Below, piece after piece: positions 45,111-53,735 of a DNA stretch of 64,000 bases (its first letter is position 1; each line of letters begins with the position of its first letter). A program made the translations under genes and the position numbers. This stretch comes from Pseudarthrobacter sp. ATCC 49987 (GTDB lineage: Bacteria; Actinomycetota; Actinomycetes; Actinomycetales; Micrococcaceae): positions 2,356,001 through 2,420,000 of the forward strand of contig NZ_JAABNS010000001.1 of NCBI RefSeq assembly GCF_009928425.1. The letters are read 5' to 3'. The notes beneath the pieces were generated by a model that was not told the DNA's origin, searched no databases, and saw only the letters and a program-made list of their open reading frames with translations.

Positions 45111-47330
45111 CTACTCCGCCGCGCCCATGGCGATGACGGCTTCCTCGATGGTGTCCTCGGCCTTGGAGGGTTCCGTCGGGTGAACAGGGTGGATCGTGGC
45201 GAGGACCTGGTCCGCCTTCACGAGGTCGCCGGACGTGATGCTGATGTGCACGGTCCCGTCCAGCGGTGCCACGAGCTGGTGCTCCATCTTCATGGCCTCC
45301 ACCGAGAGCAGGACCTGGCCGGCTGTCACGGCGTCGCCGTTTTCGACCGAGACGGACACCACGGTGCCGGGCATCGGCGACCGTACTGCCGGGTCGGCGG
45401 CGCCTTCCTCGCGTTCGACGGCGGCGAGCACCCGGGCGAGCTTGGTTTCACGGGTGAGCGGTTCGAGCCGGCAGGACCAGCCGTCGTTGCCTACGAAGAC
45501 GTACTGTGGATTCCCCTCCGGCGGGCAGTCCTCCCAGACGGCGCCCTGCGCGAAACGCTGTTCCCGTCCGTCGAGTTCCAGGTACACGTCGACACCGGAC
45601 AGCCCCAGGACCTTCACGTCGTGCACCGGGCCGTTGTTGACCCGGACGGCGGCGTGACCGAGATCCACGTTGTTCAGCCAGGTCACGGCCACGGTGGCCA
45701 GCTCTCCGCCGGGAACACCGAAACTCATGGTCCAGGCCGCCGGTGTGCCCAGGCGCCAGCCACGGAGGGTGTCCCAGGGGGATCCCACCGTCGCCGGCCC
45801 TTCGGCCAGGACCCAGAAGGGCATGGCAGCGGCAATGAGCTCGGCGTCGCCGGCGCGGCGGAACGTGAAGCCGGGCATCTTCCGTTCGATCAGGCCGGTG
45901 TCGAGACGGCCGGCCCGGACGTCGGCGTCGTTGATCAGCAGCCGCAGGTATTCGACGTTGGTGTCGATCCCCAGCGCGGTGTACCGGGCAAGCGCCGTGT
46001 CGAGCTTATCCAGTGCCGCAGTGCGGTCTTTGCCCCAGGCAATGACCTTGGAAACCATGGGGTCATAGTCGCTGGAGATCTCGAGTCCCTGAACCAGCGA
46101 GGAATCGATCCGGATGTCCGGATCCGCGAGGGCAGGTGTGATGGCATCCAGGTCGTCCATGGCGGTGAAGGTCTCGCCGCGTTCGTCCAGGAGCACCACC
46201 TCGCCGCCGGAGGGCAGGAAGTTGCGTTCCGGGATTTCCGCGTAAACCCGCGCCTCCACCGAGTGCCCGGTGAGCACGACGTCGTCCTGGCGGACGGTGA
46301 GTTCCTCGCCGGCGGCGATGCGGACCTGCCATTCGACGAGGTCGACGCCGGTCACCATCTCGGTGACGGGGTGCTCGACCTGCAGGCGGGTGTTCATCTC
46401 CATAAAGAAGAACTCGTCCGGGGCGTTGTCGGAGACGAGGAATTCCACGGTGCCGGCGCCGCTGTAGTTGACGCTGCGTGCGGCCTGGCAGGCGGCCTCG
46501 CCGAGACGGGCCCGGATTTCCGCGCCGTCGGGCAGGGATTCCAGCAGCGGGGAAGGTGCCTCCTCGATGACCTTCTGGTGGCGGCGCTGCAGCGAGCACT
46601 CGCGCTCCCCCAGGTGGATGACGTTGCCGTGGTTGTCCGCCAGCACCTGGACTTCGATGTGCCGCGGGGTCAGGACGAGGCGTTCCAGGAACAGCGTGTC
46701 GTCACCGAAGGCGCTGGCCGCCACGCGCCGGGCGGTCACCAGGGTCGCCGCAAGATCCTCCGGGCGTTCCACGACGTGCATGCCCTTGCCGCCGCCGCCG
46801 GCGGAGGGCTTGATGAGCAGCGGGAAGCCGACGCCGGCCGCGGCCTCGATGAGCTGGACATCCGTCATGCCGGGCTCGGCGATGCCCGGGACCACCGGGA
46901 CGCCGTAGCCGGTCACGTGGTTCTTGGAACGGATCTTGTCGCCCATGACATTGAGCGATTCGACGCCGGGGCCGATGAACGTGATGCCGGCCTTTTCCAG
47001 GGCGCGGGCGAAGTCCACGTTCTCGCTCAGGAACCCGTAGCCGGGGTGCACGGCCTCGGCCCCGGTAGCTTGGCAGGCCTGGATGATGGCGTCGATCTTC
47101 AGGTAGCTCTCGGCGGCGGCGGCCGGGCCGATCCGCACGGCGGTGTCAGCTTCACGCACGTGCCGGGCGCCGGCGTCGGCGTCGGAATAGACGGCGACGG
47201 AACGGATGCCGAGGGCGCGCAGCGTGCGGATCACGCGGCAGGCGATCTCGCCGCGGTTGGCGACCAGGACAGTGCCGAAGAGCGGGTTTCCGGCTGGTGC
47301 CGGATGCGAAGGGGTGGAAGGAATTGTCAT
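45111..47330 (-). CDS. Biotin carboxylase/BCCP alpha subunit of an acyl-CoA carboxylase (MCC type)
   Basis: 739 residues. The N-terminal biotin carboxylase with ATP-grasp ([46 protein letters not shown]) is followed by a linker domain typical of 3-methylcrotonyl/propionyl carboxylases. The biotinyl domain at the C-terminus has EAMKMEH, with biotin Lys681. It corresponds to mycobacterial AccA1. It starts 7 nt after the beta-subunit stop. It carboxylates 3-methylcrotonyl-CoA in the inferred leucine pathway. Confidence 0.92.
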   Translation of the reverse strand: MTIPSTPSHPAPAGNPLFGTVLVANRGEIACRVIRTLRALGIRSVAVYSDADAGARHVREADTAVRIGPAAAAESYLKIDAIIQACQATGAEAVHPGYGFLSENVDFARALEKAGITFIGPGVESLNVMGDKIRSKNHVTGYGVPVVPGIAEPGMTDVQLIEAAAGVGFPLLIKPSAGGGGKGMHVVERPEDLAATLVTARRVAASAFGDDTLFLERLVLTPRHIEVQVLADNHGNVIHLGERECSLQRRHQKVIEEAPSPLLESLPDGAEIRARLGEAACQAARSVNYSGAGTVEFLVSDNAPDEFFFMEMNTRLQVEHPVTEMVTGVDLVEWQVRIAAGEELTVRQDDVVLTGHSVEARVYAEIPERNFLPSGGEVVLLDERGETFTAMDDLDAITPALADPDIRIDSSLVQGLEISSDYDPMVSKVIAWGKDRTAALDKLDTALARYTALGIDTNVEYLRLLINDADVRAGRLDTGLIERKMPGFTFRRAGDAELIAAAMPFWVLAEGPATVGSPWDTLRGWRLGTPAAWTMSFGVPGGELATVAVTWLNNVDLGHAAVRVNNGPVHDVKVLGLSGVDVYLELDGREQRFAQGAVWEDCPPEGNPQYVFVGNDGWSCRLEPLTRETKLARVLAAVEREEGAADPAVRSPMPGTVVSVSVENGDAVTAGQVLLSVEAMKMEHQLVAPLDGTVHISITSGDLVKADQVLATIHPVHPTEPSKAEDTIEEAVIAMGAAE

Positions 47331-47337
47331 GGCGGGC

Positions 47338-48945
47338 TCACATCCGGAAAAGGCCGAAGGAGGTCTCCGGCAGCGGGGTGCGGGAGACGACGTCGAGCGC
47401 CAGTCCCAGGACGGTGCGGGTGTCCGCGGGGTCGATGATGCCGTCGTCCCAGAGGCGGGCGGTGGAGTAGTAGGGGCTGCCCTGGTCCTCGTACTGGGCC
47501 TTGATCGGGGCCTTGAAGGCTTCCTCGTCCGCGGCGGACCATTCCTCGCCGCGGGCCTCGTACTGGTCACGTTTGACGGTGGCGAGCACACTGGAGGCCT
47601 GGTTCCCGCCCATCACGGAGATCCGGGACGCCGGCCACATCCAGAGGAAGCGCGGCGAGTAGGCCCGCCCGCACATCGAGTAGTTGCCGGCGCCGAAGGA
47701 CCCGCCGATCACCACGGTGAGCTTCGGGACGCGGGCGGTCGCGACGGCGGTGACCATCTTGGCGCCGTTCTTGGCGATGCCGCCCTGTTCGTAGTCCTTG
47801 CCGACCATAAAGCCGGAGAGGTTCTGCAGGAAGATCAGCGGGATGCCTCGCTGGTCGCAGAGTTCGATGAAGTGGGCGCCCTTGAGCGAGGATTCGCTGA
47901 AGAGTACGCCGTTGTTCGCCACGATGCCCACCGGGTGGCCGTGCAGCTTCGCGAAGCCGGTCACCAGGGTGGTGCCGTAGTTCTTCTTGAATTCGTGGAA
48001 GCGGCTGCCGTCCACCAGCCGGGCGATGACCTCACGGACGTCATACTGGGCGTTGACATCGGTGGGGACAGCGCCGTAGAGCTCCTCCGGATCCGCCAGG
48101 GGTTCGACGGCGGTGTCGATGTCCCAGGCGGGGGCTGCCGGGCGGGGCAGGGTGGAGACAATGTCGCGGACGATCTGAAGGGCATGCTCATCGTTCTCGG
48201 CGAGGTGGTCGGTAACACCGGAGATCTTCGAGTGCACATCACCTCCGCCGAGTTCCTCGGCCGTAACAATCTCGCCGATCGCGGCCTTCACGAGCGGCGG
48301 TCCGCCCAGGAAGATGGTTCCCTGGTTGCGGACAATCACGGTCTCGTCGCTCATCGCGGGGACGTACGCGCCGCCGGCCGTGCACGAGCCCATCACCGAG
48401 GCGATCTGCGGGATCCGGGCCGCGGACATCTTGGCCTGGTTGAAGAAGATCCGGCCGAAGTGCTCCTTGTCCGGGAAGACCTCGTCCTGCTTGGGCAGGA
48501 ACGCTCCGCCCGAATCCACGAGGTAGATGCAGGGCAGCCGGTTTTCCAGGGCGATTTCCTGCGCCCGGAGGTGCTTCTTGACCGTCATCGGGTAATAGGT
48601 GCCGCCCTTGACCGTGGCGTCGTTGGAGATGACCAGGACCTGGCGGCCGTGGACCAGGCCGATCCCGGCAATAACGCCGGCGCCAGGCGAGTCGTCGTTG
48701 TACATGCCGTTGGCTGCCAGCGGCGCGATTTCCAGGAACGGGCTGCCCTCGTCCAGCAGCTGGTCGATGCGTTCGCGGGGAAGGAGCTTGCCGCGGGCCA
48801 CATGGCGTTCCCGGGATTTCTCCGGCCCGCCCAACGCCGCCGTGGCGAGGCGTTCTCTCAGCTCGCGGGCCAGCCCCAGCTGGGCCTCGCGGTTCGCGGC
48901 AAAGGCGGAGCTCGTGGCGTCCACCTGGCTGGCGATTGTCTCCAT
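47338..48945 (-). CDS. Carboxyltransferase beta subunit of an acyl-CoA carboxylase (MCC type)
   Basis: 535 residues with two crotonase-like carboxyltransferase halves ([78 protein letters not shown]). The close match to methylcrotonyl-CoA carboxylase beta (AccD1/LiuB) and the fully conserved neighbours support that substrate. It is the first gene of the minus-strand operon and is divergent from a TetR regulator. Confidence 0.92.
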   Translation of the reverse strand: METIASQVDATSSAFAANREAQLGLARELRERLATAALGGPEKSRERHVARGKLLPRERIDQLLDEGSPFLEIAPLAANGMYNDDSPGAGVIAGIGLVHGRQVLVISNDATVKGGTYYPMTVKKHLRAQEIALENRLPCIYLVDSGGAFLPKQDEVFPDKEHFGRIFFNQAKMSAARIPQIASVMGSCTAGGAYVPAMSDETVIVRNQGTIFLGGPPLVKAAIGEIVTAEELGGGDVHSKISGVTDHLAENDEHALQIVRDIVSTLPRPAAPAWDIDTAVEPLADPEELYGAVPTDVNAQYDVREVIARLVDGSRFHEFKKNYGTTLVTGFAKLHGHPVGIVANNGVLFSESSLKGAHFIELCDQRGIPLIFLQNLSGFMVGKDYEQGGIAKNGAKMVTAVATARVPKLTVVIGGSFGAGNYSMCGRAYSPRFLWMWPASRISVMGGNQASSVLATVKRDQYEARGEEWSAADEEAFKAPIKAQYEDQGSPYYSTARLWDDGIIDPADTRTVLGLALDVVSRTPLPETSFGLFRM

Positions 48946-49007
48946 TGACTGCTTCCGTTCCTGGCCTTCATGCTGGGGGCCTGCCGTGCGCCCGTTCCAG
49001 CCATTTC

Positions 49008-49040
49008 GGTTAGTACCGCATAACTGAGATTTAGGTTAGT
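49008..49040. promoter_or_regulatory. GGTTAGT direct repeats between mccB-like gene and tetR
   Basis: GGTTAGT occurs at 49008-49014 and 49034-49040, 26 bp apart. The second overlaps GTTAGTCTCTATTAAC, whose ends (GTTA/TAAC) are inverted. It is the likely TetR operator and overlapping promoter of the catabolic operon. Confidence 0.5.
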
Positions 49041-49050
49041 CTCTATTAAC

Positions 49051-49066
49051 TGTGATGTCCAACACA
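49051..49066. promoter_or_regulatory. Crp/GlxR-like site, one mismatch
   Basis: TGTGA-TGTCCA-ACACA matches nine of ten conserved positions and lies in the mccB/tetR divergent region. Confidence 0.45.
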
Positions 49067-49109
49067 AGGCCGCACAAATGATTGTTTTCTTGAGATGAGG
49101 GGTGTGCCG

Positions 49110-49787
49110 GTGACCGAACCCAGCGAGGCGAGCCGGACCGGCGCGCAGCTTGCAGCGACCCTGCCTCCGACGACCCAGCCTCCGACGACCCAGCGCAGCC
49201 AGGCCAAGGAGAGCCGCCGCCAGGCGCTGCTGGCCTCGGCGGCCGCGTTGTTCGCCGTCGACGGCTTCAACCGGGTCTCCCTCGAGGACCTCGGCGCCGC
49301 CGCCGGGGTCAGCGGCCCTGCGGTGTACCGGCATTTCGCCGGCAAGCAGGCCGTCCTCGGGGCGCTGCTGCTGAGTGTCAGCCAGGACCTGCTCGACGGC
49401 GGCCGGCGCGTCATTGCCGATTCCGACGGTGCCGCGGCTGCTCTGCGCCGGCTGGTTGGCTTCCACGTGGACTTCGCGCTCAGCAACCCCGACGTCATCC
49501 GGGTGCAGGACCAGGACTTCAGCAACCTCGCCGACGAGGACCAGGCCGAGGTCCGCGCACTTCAGAGGAACTATGTGGAGCTTTGGGTCGAGGTCCTGGC
49601 CGGGCTGCACCCCGGGACCGAGGCCGCCGAGCTCCGGATGCGCGCGCACGCCACGTTCGGCCTGATCAACTCCACCCCGCACTCGGTCCGCAGCCATGGA
49701 CGGCGGATCGCGGTCAAACGCGCCCGGCCGCTGCTGCAGAGCATGGCACTCGCGGCCCTGATGGCCCCGGCCGTTCCCGCCGGCTGA
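49110..49787 (+). CDS. TetR family transcriptional regulator
   Basis: 225 residues. The N-terminal helix-turn-helix spans about 34-80 (RRQALLASAAALFAVDGFNRV, SGPAVYRHFAGKQAVLGALLL). A Thr/Gln/Pro-rich leader (PPTTQPPTTQRSQ) precedes it. The GTG at 49110 sits 7 nt after GAGGGG and is preferred over ATG 49095. Transcribed divergently from the carboxylase operon, it is probably its acyl-CoA-responsive repressor (LiuR-like by position). Confidence 0.88.
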   Translation: MTEPSEASRTGAQLAATLPPTTQPPTTQRSQAKESRRQALLASAAALFAVDGFNRVSLEDLGAAAGVSGPAVYRHFAGKQAVLGALLLSVSQDLLDGGRRVIADSDGAAAALRRLVGFHVDFALSNPDVIRVQDQDFSNLADEDQAEVRALQRNYVELWVEVLAGLHPGTEAAELRMRAHATFGLINSTPHSVRSHGRRIAVKRARPLLQSMALAALMAPAVPAG

Positions 49788-50052
49788 CGGCACCCGCCCG
49801 GGCGGCGCGTTCGAAGGGCACTTTGGCGCGGACAACCTCCGGACGGTACGCCTCGGCCGGCTCGGAGTTGGCGCGTTTGTTGTTCGCGGACTTCGATGTG
49901 TCGGTGGGCCATATTGTGGCGCAACCGTTTCTGTTGACGGCTGAGGTCGCCGGGGAGGTGCGCAGGGCAGGCACATTCCGGACCATCTGCTGCCCGTCGA
50001 CGTGGGGCCGCTGGTGGTGGAGTACTTCCCCGACCGCGCGGAGGAATCGCGC
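49788..50052 (+). pseudogene. Unidentified coding remnant
   Basis: One plus-strand frame reads FADFDVSVGHIVAQPFLLTAEVAGEVRRAG up to about 49970 (given here as FADFDVSVGHIV and AQPFLLTAEVAGEVRRAG). Another continues HIPDHLLPVDVGPLVVEYFPD from 49972. Joined, they look like part of a real protein, so a frameshifted remnant is likely, but I cannot name the family. No start or ribosome site is visible. Confidence 0.35.
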
Positions 50053-50614
50053 TCAGCGCCTCGTCTCGTACCTGGTCAGGACCACCCCGCCGCGAAACGT
50101 CCGCGTCTCCACCAGGTTCAGGTTCACCCAGCTATCCAGCGCGGTGAAGAACGGCGTGCCGCCGCCCACCAGGACTGGATGAGTCACGATCGTGTACTCG
50201 TCGATCAGCCCGGCCCGCATGGCCGCCCCGGCGAGCGCTGCACCACCAACCCTCATCGGCTGGCCGTCCTCAGCCTTGAGCCGGGTGATCCGCGACCGCG
50301 TCGCCGGTGACCAGACGGGTGTTCCAGTCGACCTTGTCGATCGTTGAGGAGAACACCACCTTCGGTGTGTCCCGCCAGTTCCGCGCGAACTCGATCTGCG
50401 CCGGGGTGGCATTTGGCTGCTGGTCGCCGGTCGGCCAGTGGGAGCTCATGGCCTCCCACAGCTTGCGCCCATACAGCAACAGGCCGATCGCCCGCTCCTG
50501 ATCGAGCCACCACTGGAACAGCTCGTCGCTCGGTCCGCTCCAGCCGAGGTCGTCGCCGGGCGCGGCGACGTAGCCATCCAGTGTCAGATTCATGCCGTAG
50601 ATCAGTTTCCGCAT
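50053..50614 (-). pseudogene. Dihydrofolate reductase (RibD C-terminal) family gene with a frameshift
   Basis: Frame 1 starts at ATG 50614 and encodes KLIYGMNLTLDGYVAAPGDD, LLYGRKLWEAMSSHWPTGD and KVVFSSTIDKVDWNTRLVTGDAV. Near 50290 the frame shifts by one base. Frame 2 continues ITRLKAEDGQPMRVGGAALAG, LIDEYTIVTHPVLVGGGTPFF and LNLVETRTFRGGVVLTRYE (each part given separately) to a stop at 50053. The joined protein of about 187 residues is a normal YwjB/DHFR-like protein. A single deleted base is enough to explain the break. Confidence 0.8.
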
Positions 50615-50765
50615 CGCGCCATGCCTTCCGTCTCGTAGTGGTCGAGGGCGTCATTGATCTCTGTCGTCCCGCACATGATCAGCAGCCTCCTGTCCCTCAT
50701 GGAGCCACCGTAACTGCCAATGATCTGGATGCCATAGCCTCCGGTCAGCGTTTCAACTGAGCTGC

Positions 50766-50787
50766 CCGGTGAAGGATCCTTCACCGG
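50766..50787. terminator. Perfect 22-bp palindrome
   Basis: CCGGTGAAGGA followed by TCCTTCACCGG, with no loop. As a hairpin it could terminate transcription in either direction. As duplex DNA it could bind a dimeric regulator. Confidence 0.45.
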
Positions 50788-50864
50788 AACGGGCTGAGGG
50801 TGGAAACCCACTCTGTCCGGCATGATCGGGTGAATCTTGAGCAGTACTGGACGATGACCACGGC

Positions 50865-50870
50865 CATAAT
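50865..50870 (+). promoter_or_regulatory. -10 box of the decayed GNAT gene
   Basis: CATAAT ends 6 nt before ATG 50877, the leaderless arrangement seen elsewhere in this window. Confidence 0.45.
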
Positions 50871-50876
50871 CGAGGT

Positions 50877-51236
50877 ATGACTGAGCACTTACCGTCCTGG
50901 CCGACCACACAACCGACCTACGGTTCAGTCGTTTTGCGCGAGTTCACCGACGACGACGTACATCTCGCCTTCGAGTTGGGGGAGGATCCTTACATCCCTC
51001 TCACTGGCAGCCTTCCCGCACTCCCCACGGAACAGCAGGCGCTGGAGTGGATCCACCGGCAGCGCGGCCGGTTCACCGAAGGAAAAGGGCACCGGGGCCG
51101 AGGGATCGCCAGCAGCGCGTTGAAGGCACTGACCGCGTTCGCTTGGACCATCCCCGCTCTGCACCGTTCCCTTTACGACCATGTAGTGGCCGTGCAGACG
51201 ACTTTGCACATTTCGTGCAGACGGCTCGGAAAATAG
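50877..51236 (+). pseudogene. GNAT acetyltransferase with internal deletion and altered C-terminus
   Basis: The N-terminal part is intact (YGSVVLREFTDDDVHLAFELG, EQQALEWIHRQRGRFTEG). It then joins in frame, at about 51085, to the acetyl-CoA-binding helix (HRGRGIASSALKALTAFAW). About 45-55 residues of the central beta-sheet are missing. After LHRSLYDH the sequence no longer fits the fold, suggesting a second lesion. At 119 residues it is well short of the family's roughly 175-185. It is unlikely to be active. Confidence 0.75.
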
Positions 51237-51255
51237 CCCCGCCCTATGCCCCGAA

Positions 51256-51285
51256 CTGGGGCACCAGCATCAGATGGTGCCCCAG
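51256..51285. terminator. Hairpin downstream of bkdC (1)
   Basis: CTGGGGCACCA pairs perfectly with TGGTGCCCCAG around an 8-nt loop, between the GNAT remnant and the convergent bkdC stop. Confidence 0.6.
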
Positions 51286-51290
51286 AAGAA

Positions 51291-51329
51291 GGCTGCCGGC
51301 CGCCCCCCGGAGAAGGGACAGCCGGCAGC
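51291..51329. terminator. Hairpin downstream of bkdC (2)
   Basis: GGCTGCCGGC pairs with GCCGGCAGCC across a 19-nt loop, 17 bp after the bkdC stop. It is the likely terminator of the bkd operon. Confidence 0.6.
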
Positions 51330-51345
51330 CGTTCGCCCGGTGGTA

Positions 51346-52728
51346 CTAGACCATGGCGAGGGCCATGCCCGGATCGGACAGGATGGCGCCGAGGTCCTGC
51401 AGGAACCGTGATCCCTGCTCGCCGTCGACCAGCCGGTGGTCAAAGGAGAGGCTGAGCGTCATGACCTGGCGCAGCGCCACCTCGTCCTGGTACTCCCACG
51501 GCATCTTCCGCACCGCACCGAGGGCCAGGATGGCGGCCTCCCCCGGGTTGAGGATGGGCGTGCCGGAATCAATGCCGAAGACGCCGATGTTCGTGATGGA
51601 AATCGTGCCGCAGGCGAGGTTGGCCGGGCTGGTCTTGCCGGCCCGTGCCGTGTCCGTCAGTTCGGTCAGCGCGGTGGAGAGCTCCAGCAGGGACATCCGG
51701 TCGGCGTCCTTGATGTTCGGCACGGTCAGCCCGCGCGGGGTGGCGGCCGCGATGCCCAGGTTCACGTAGTTGTACTGGACAATCTCCTGCCTGGCCTCAT
51801 CCCAGCGCGTGTTGAGCGTGGGGTGGTTGCGCAGGGCGATCAGCACGGCCTTGGACACCAGCGTCAGCGGCGTGAGCTTGTAGCCGGCAAACGCCCGGCT
51901 CGCCTTGAGCTTCGCCAGCAGCTCCATGGTCGGGGTGACGTCAATGGTCAGGAATTCCGTGACATGCGGAGCCGTGAAGGCGCTGGAGACCATCGCGGCG
52001 GCGGTGAACTTCCGCACGCCCTTGATGGGCGTCCGGGTTTCCCGCTCACCCTGCGCCGGAGCCTGGCCCTGGGCCGAAACACCGGCCAGGTCCCGGGGTG
52101 CCACCGGCAGGTCTCCCCCGTCGACGAAGTTGCGGACGTCCTCGCGGGTGATGAGCCCGAATTCCCCGGTGCCGGTGACGGCAGCGAGGTCGACGCCGAG
52201 ATCCTTGGCCAGCTTGCGCACCGGCGGTGTGGACCGCGGGCGTTCCGCCGAGTGCGGTGCCGGCCGGGTCTCAACAGGCCCGGCCACGGGAACCATTGGA
52301 GCAGCGGCGACCGTTTCGACGGCCGGGGCGGCGTGGACCTGCTCGACGGCGGCGAAGCTGCGGGCGCGGCGGGCCGGACGGCCGGAGCCTTCCAGGACGG
52401 CGCCGTAGCCGACGAGGTTCGGCTCGCGCTTGGCGGGCGCGTCGGCACCGGAACCGCCGGTAGGGCCGCCGTCGTCGCCCTCCACTTCGAAGGAGACGAT
52501 CGGTTTGCCGACCTCCACCACGGTGCCGGGCTGTTCGTGCAGCGCGGTGATGACGCCGGCGAACGGCGAGGGGAGCTCGACGACGGCCTTGGCGGTTTCG
52601 ACCTCCGCGATGATCTGGTTGAGCGCGACGGTATCCCCCACCGCGACCTTCCACGCGACGATTTCCGATTCAGTGAGACCTTCACCGAGGTCCGGCAACC
52701 TGAATTCCTTGATCATGGTGGCGCTCAT
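51346..52728 (-). CDS. bkdC: Branched-chain 2-oxoacid dehydrogenase E2 (acyltransferase)
   Basis: 460 residues. The lipoyl domain at about 8-82 has the lipoylated Lys47 (VETAKAVVELPSPF). The peripheral subunit-binding domain is near 168-203 (PPVRKLAKDLGVDLAAVTGTGEFGLITREDV, given in parts PPVRKLAKDLGVDL and GLITREDV). The catalytic domain ends DHRLVDGEQGSRFL with catalytic His431 and Asp435. The start ATG overlaps the E1-beta stop by ATGA. The neighbouring Lrp regulator and the leucine-degradation operon favour branched-chain over pyruvate dehydrogenase. No E3 gene is present. Confidence 0.92.
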   Translation of the reverse strand: MSATMIKEFRLPDLGEGLTESEIVAWKVAVGDTVALNQIIAEVETAKAVVELPSPFAGVITALHEQPGTVVEVGKPIVSFEVEGDDGGPTGGSGADAPAKREPNLVGYGAVLEGSGRPARRARSFAAVEQVHAAPAVETVAAAPMVPVAGPVETRPAPHSAERPRSTPPVRKLAKDLGVDLAAVTGTGEFGLITREDVRNFVDGGDLPVAPRDLAGVSAQGQAPAQGERETRTPIKGVRKFTAAAMVSSAFTAPHVTEFLTIDVTPTMELLAKLKASRAFAGYKLTPLTLVSKAVLIALRNHPTLNTRWDEARQEIVQYNYVNLGIAAATPRGLTVPNIKDADRMSLLELSTALTELTDTARAGKTSPANLACGTISITNIGVFGIDSGTPILNPGEAAILALGAVRKMPWEYQDEVALRQVMTLSLSFDHRLVDGEQGSRFLQDLGAILSDPGMALAMV

Positions 52729-53735
52729 CCTTCCAGCCCGCTCAGGGAGTTGGGGCGGCCCAGGGCGCGGTCGACGCCGTCGAGGATCCGGTCCAGGCCC
52801 GGCAGGTGGTGCATCTCAAGCTTCGAGTACGGGTACGGGACGTCGAAGCCGGTCACCCGGACCGGGGCGGCCTCGAGGTGGTAGAAGCAGCGTTCGGTGA
52901 TGCTGGCGGCCACCTCGGCGCCGATACCGCCGGTCTGGGAGGCTTCATGCGTGATGACGAGCCGGCCGGTCTTCCGGACCGAGGCTTCCAGGGTCGCGAA
53001 GTCCAGCGGGGCGAGCGAGCGCAGGTCGATGACCTCGACCGACACACCCTCGTCGGCCGCGGCAAGGGCAGCGTCCTTGGCCGTCTTGACGAGCGGGCCG
53101 TAGGCCACGAGCGTGACGTCCGTGCCTTCAGTGACAACGCGGGCCTTCTCCATCGACAGGGCGGCGCTGAGGTCCAGGGTCTCGTCCACCTCGCCCTTGT
53201 CGTGGTAGCGGCGCTTGGGTTCGAAGTAGAGGACCGGATCGTCCGAGGCGATGGCCTGCTGGATCATGGTGTGCGCGTCCTGCGGGTTGGATACGGAGAT
53301 CACCCGCAGGCCCGAGGTGTGGGTGAAGTACGCCTCGGGTGATTCGGAGTGGTGCTCCGGGGAGCCGATGCCGCCGCCGAAGGGCACACGGATCGTGATG
53401 GGCATCTTGACGGCGCCCTGGGTGCGGTAGTGCATCTTGGCGACCTGGCTGACGATCTGGTCGAACGCCGGGTAGATGAACCCGTCGAACTGGATCTCCA
53501 CCACCGGGCGGTACCCGCGGTAGGCGAGGCCGACGGCGGTGCCCATGATGCCGGACTCGGCCAGCGGCGTGTCCACAACGCGGTGCTTGCCGAAGTCCTT
53601 TTGCAGGCCGTCGGTGACGCGGAAGACACCGCCGAGGGCGCCGATGTCCTCGCCCATGAGGATCACTTTGGGATCGTTCTCGAGGGACTTGCGCAGGCCC
53701 GAATTGATGGCTCGGGCAAAGGTCATCTGCGTCAT
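52725..53735 (-). CDS. bkdB: Branched-chain 2-oxoacid dehydrogenase E1 beta
   Basis: 336 residues. GEDIGALGGVFRVTDGLQKD, DTPLAESGIMGTAVGLAYRG, VPFGGGIGSPEHHSESPEAY and ITHEASQTGGIGAEVAASI match the beta chain, which contributes to the thiamine-diphosphate site. The start overlaps the E1-alpha stop by one base. Confidence 0.93.
   Translation of the reverse strand: MTQMTFARAINSGLRKSLENDPKVILMGEDIGALGGVFRVTDGLQKDFGKHRVVDTPLAESGIMGTAVGLAYRGYRPVVEIQFDGFIYPAFDQIVSQVAKMHYRTQGAVKMPITIRVPFGGGIGSPEHHSESPEAYFTHTSGLRVISVSNPQDAHTMIQQAIASDDPVLYFEPKRRYHDKGEVDETLDLSAALSMEKARVVTEGTDVTLVAYGPLVKTAKDAALAAADEGVSVEVIDLRSLAPLDFATLEASVRKTGRLVITHEASQTGGIGAEVAASITERCFYHLEAAPVRVTGFDVPYPYSKLEMHHLPGLDRILDGVDRALGRPNSLSGLEG

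Larger units (their letters stand above)
50615..50876. other. Gap with a 22-bp palindrome
   Basis: No gene with recognisable similarity. A minus-strand frame of about 100 codons covers it, but it has no ribosome site and its composition is ambiguous. A perfect palindrome lies at 50766-50787. Confidence 0.45.

Noticed and set aside
45108..47438. A 776-codon plus-strand open frame opposite the biotin carboxylase gene
   Set aside because: Antisense shadow; composition-driven; the minus-strand gene shows all catalytic motifs.
49583..50182. A plus-strand open frame starting inside tetR
   Set aside because: Its first third is a shadow of tetR. Only the part after 49800 looks protein-like, and that is reported separately as a remnant.
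50602..50910. A 102-codon minus-strand open frame in the gap upstream of the DHFR-like gene
   Set aside because: It overlaps the promoter and start of the GNAT remnant, crosses the palindrome and shows no recognisable family. It may contain coding debris but I cannot support a gene.
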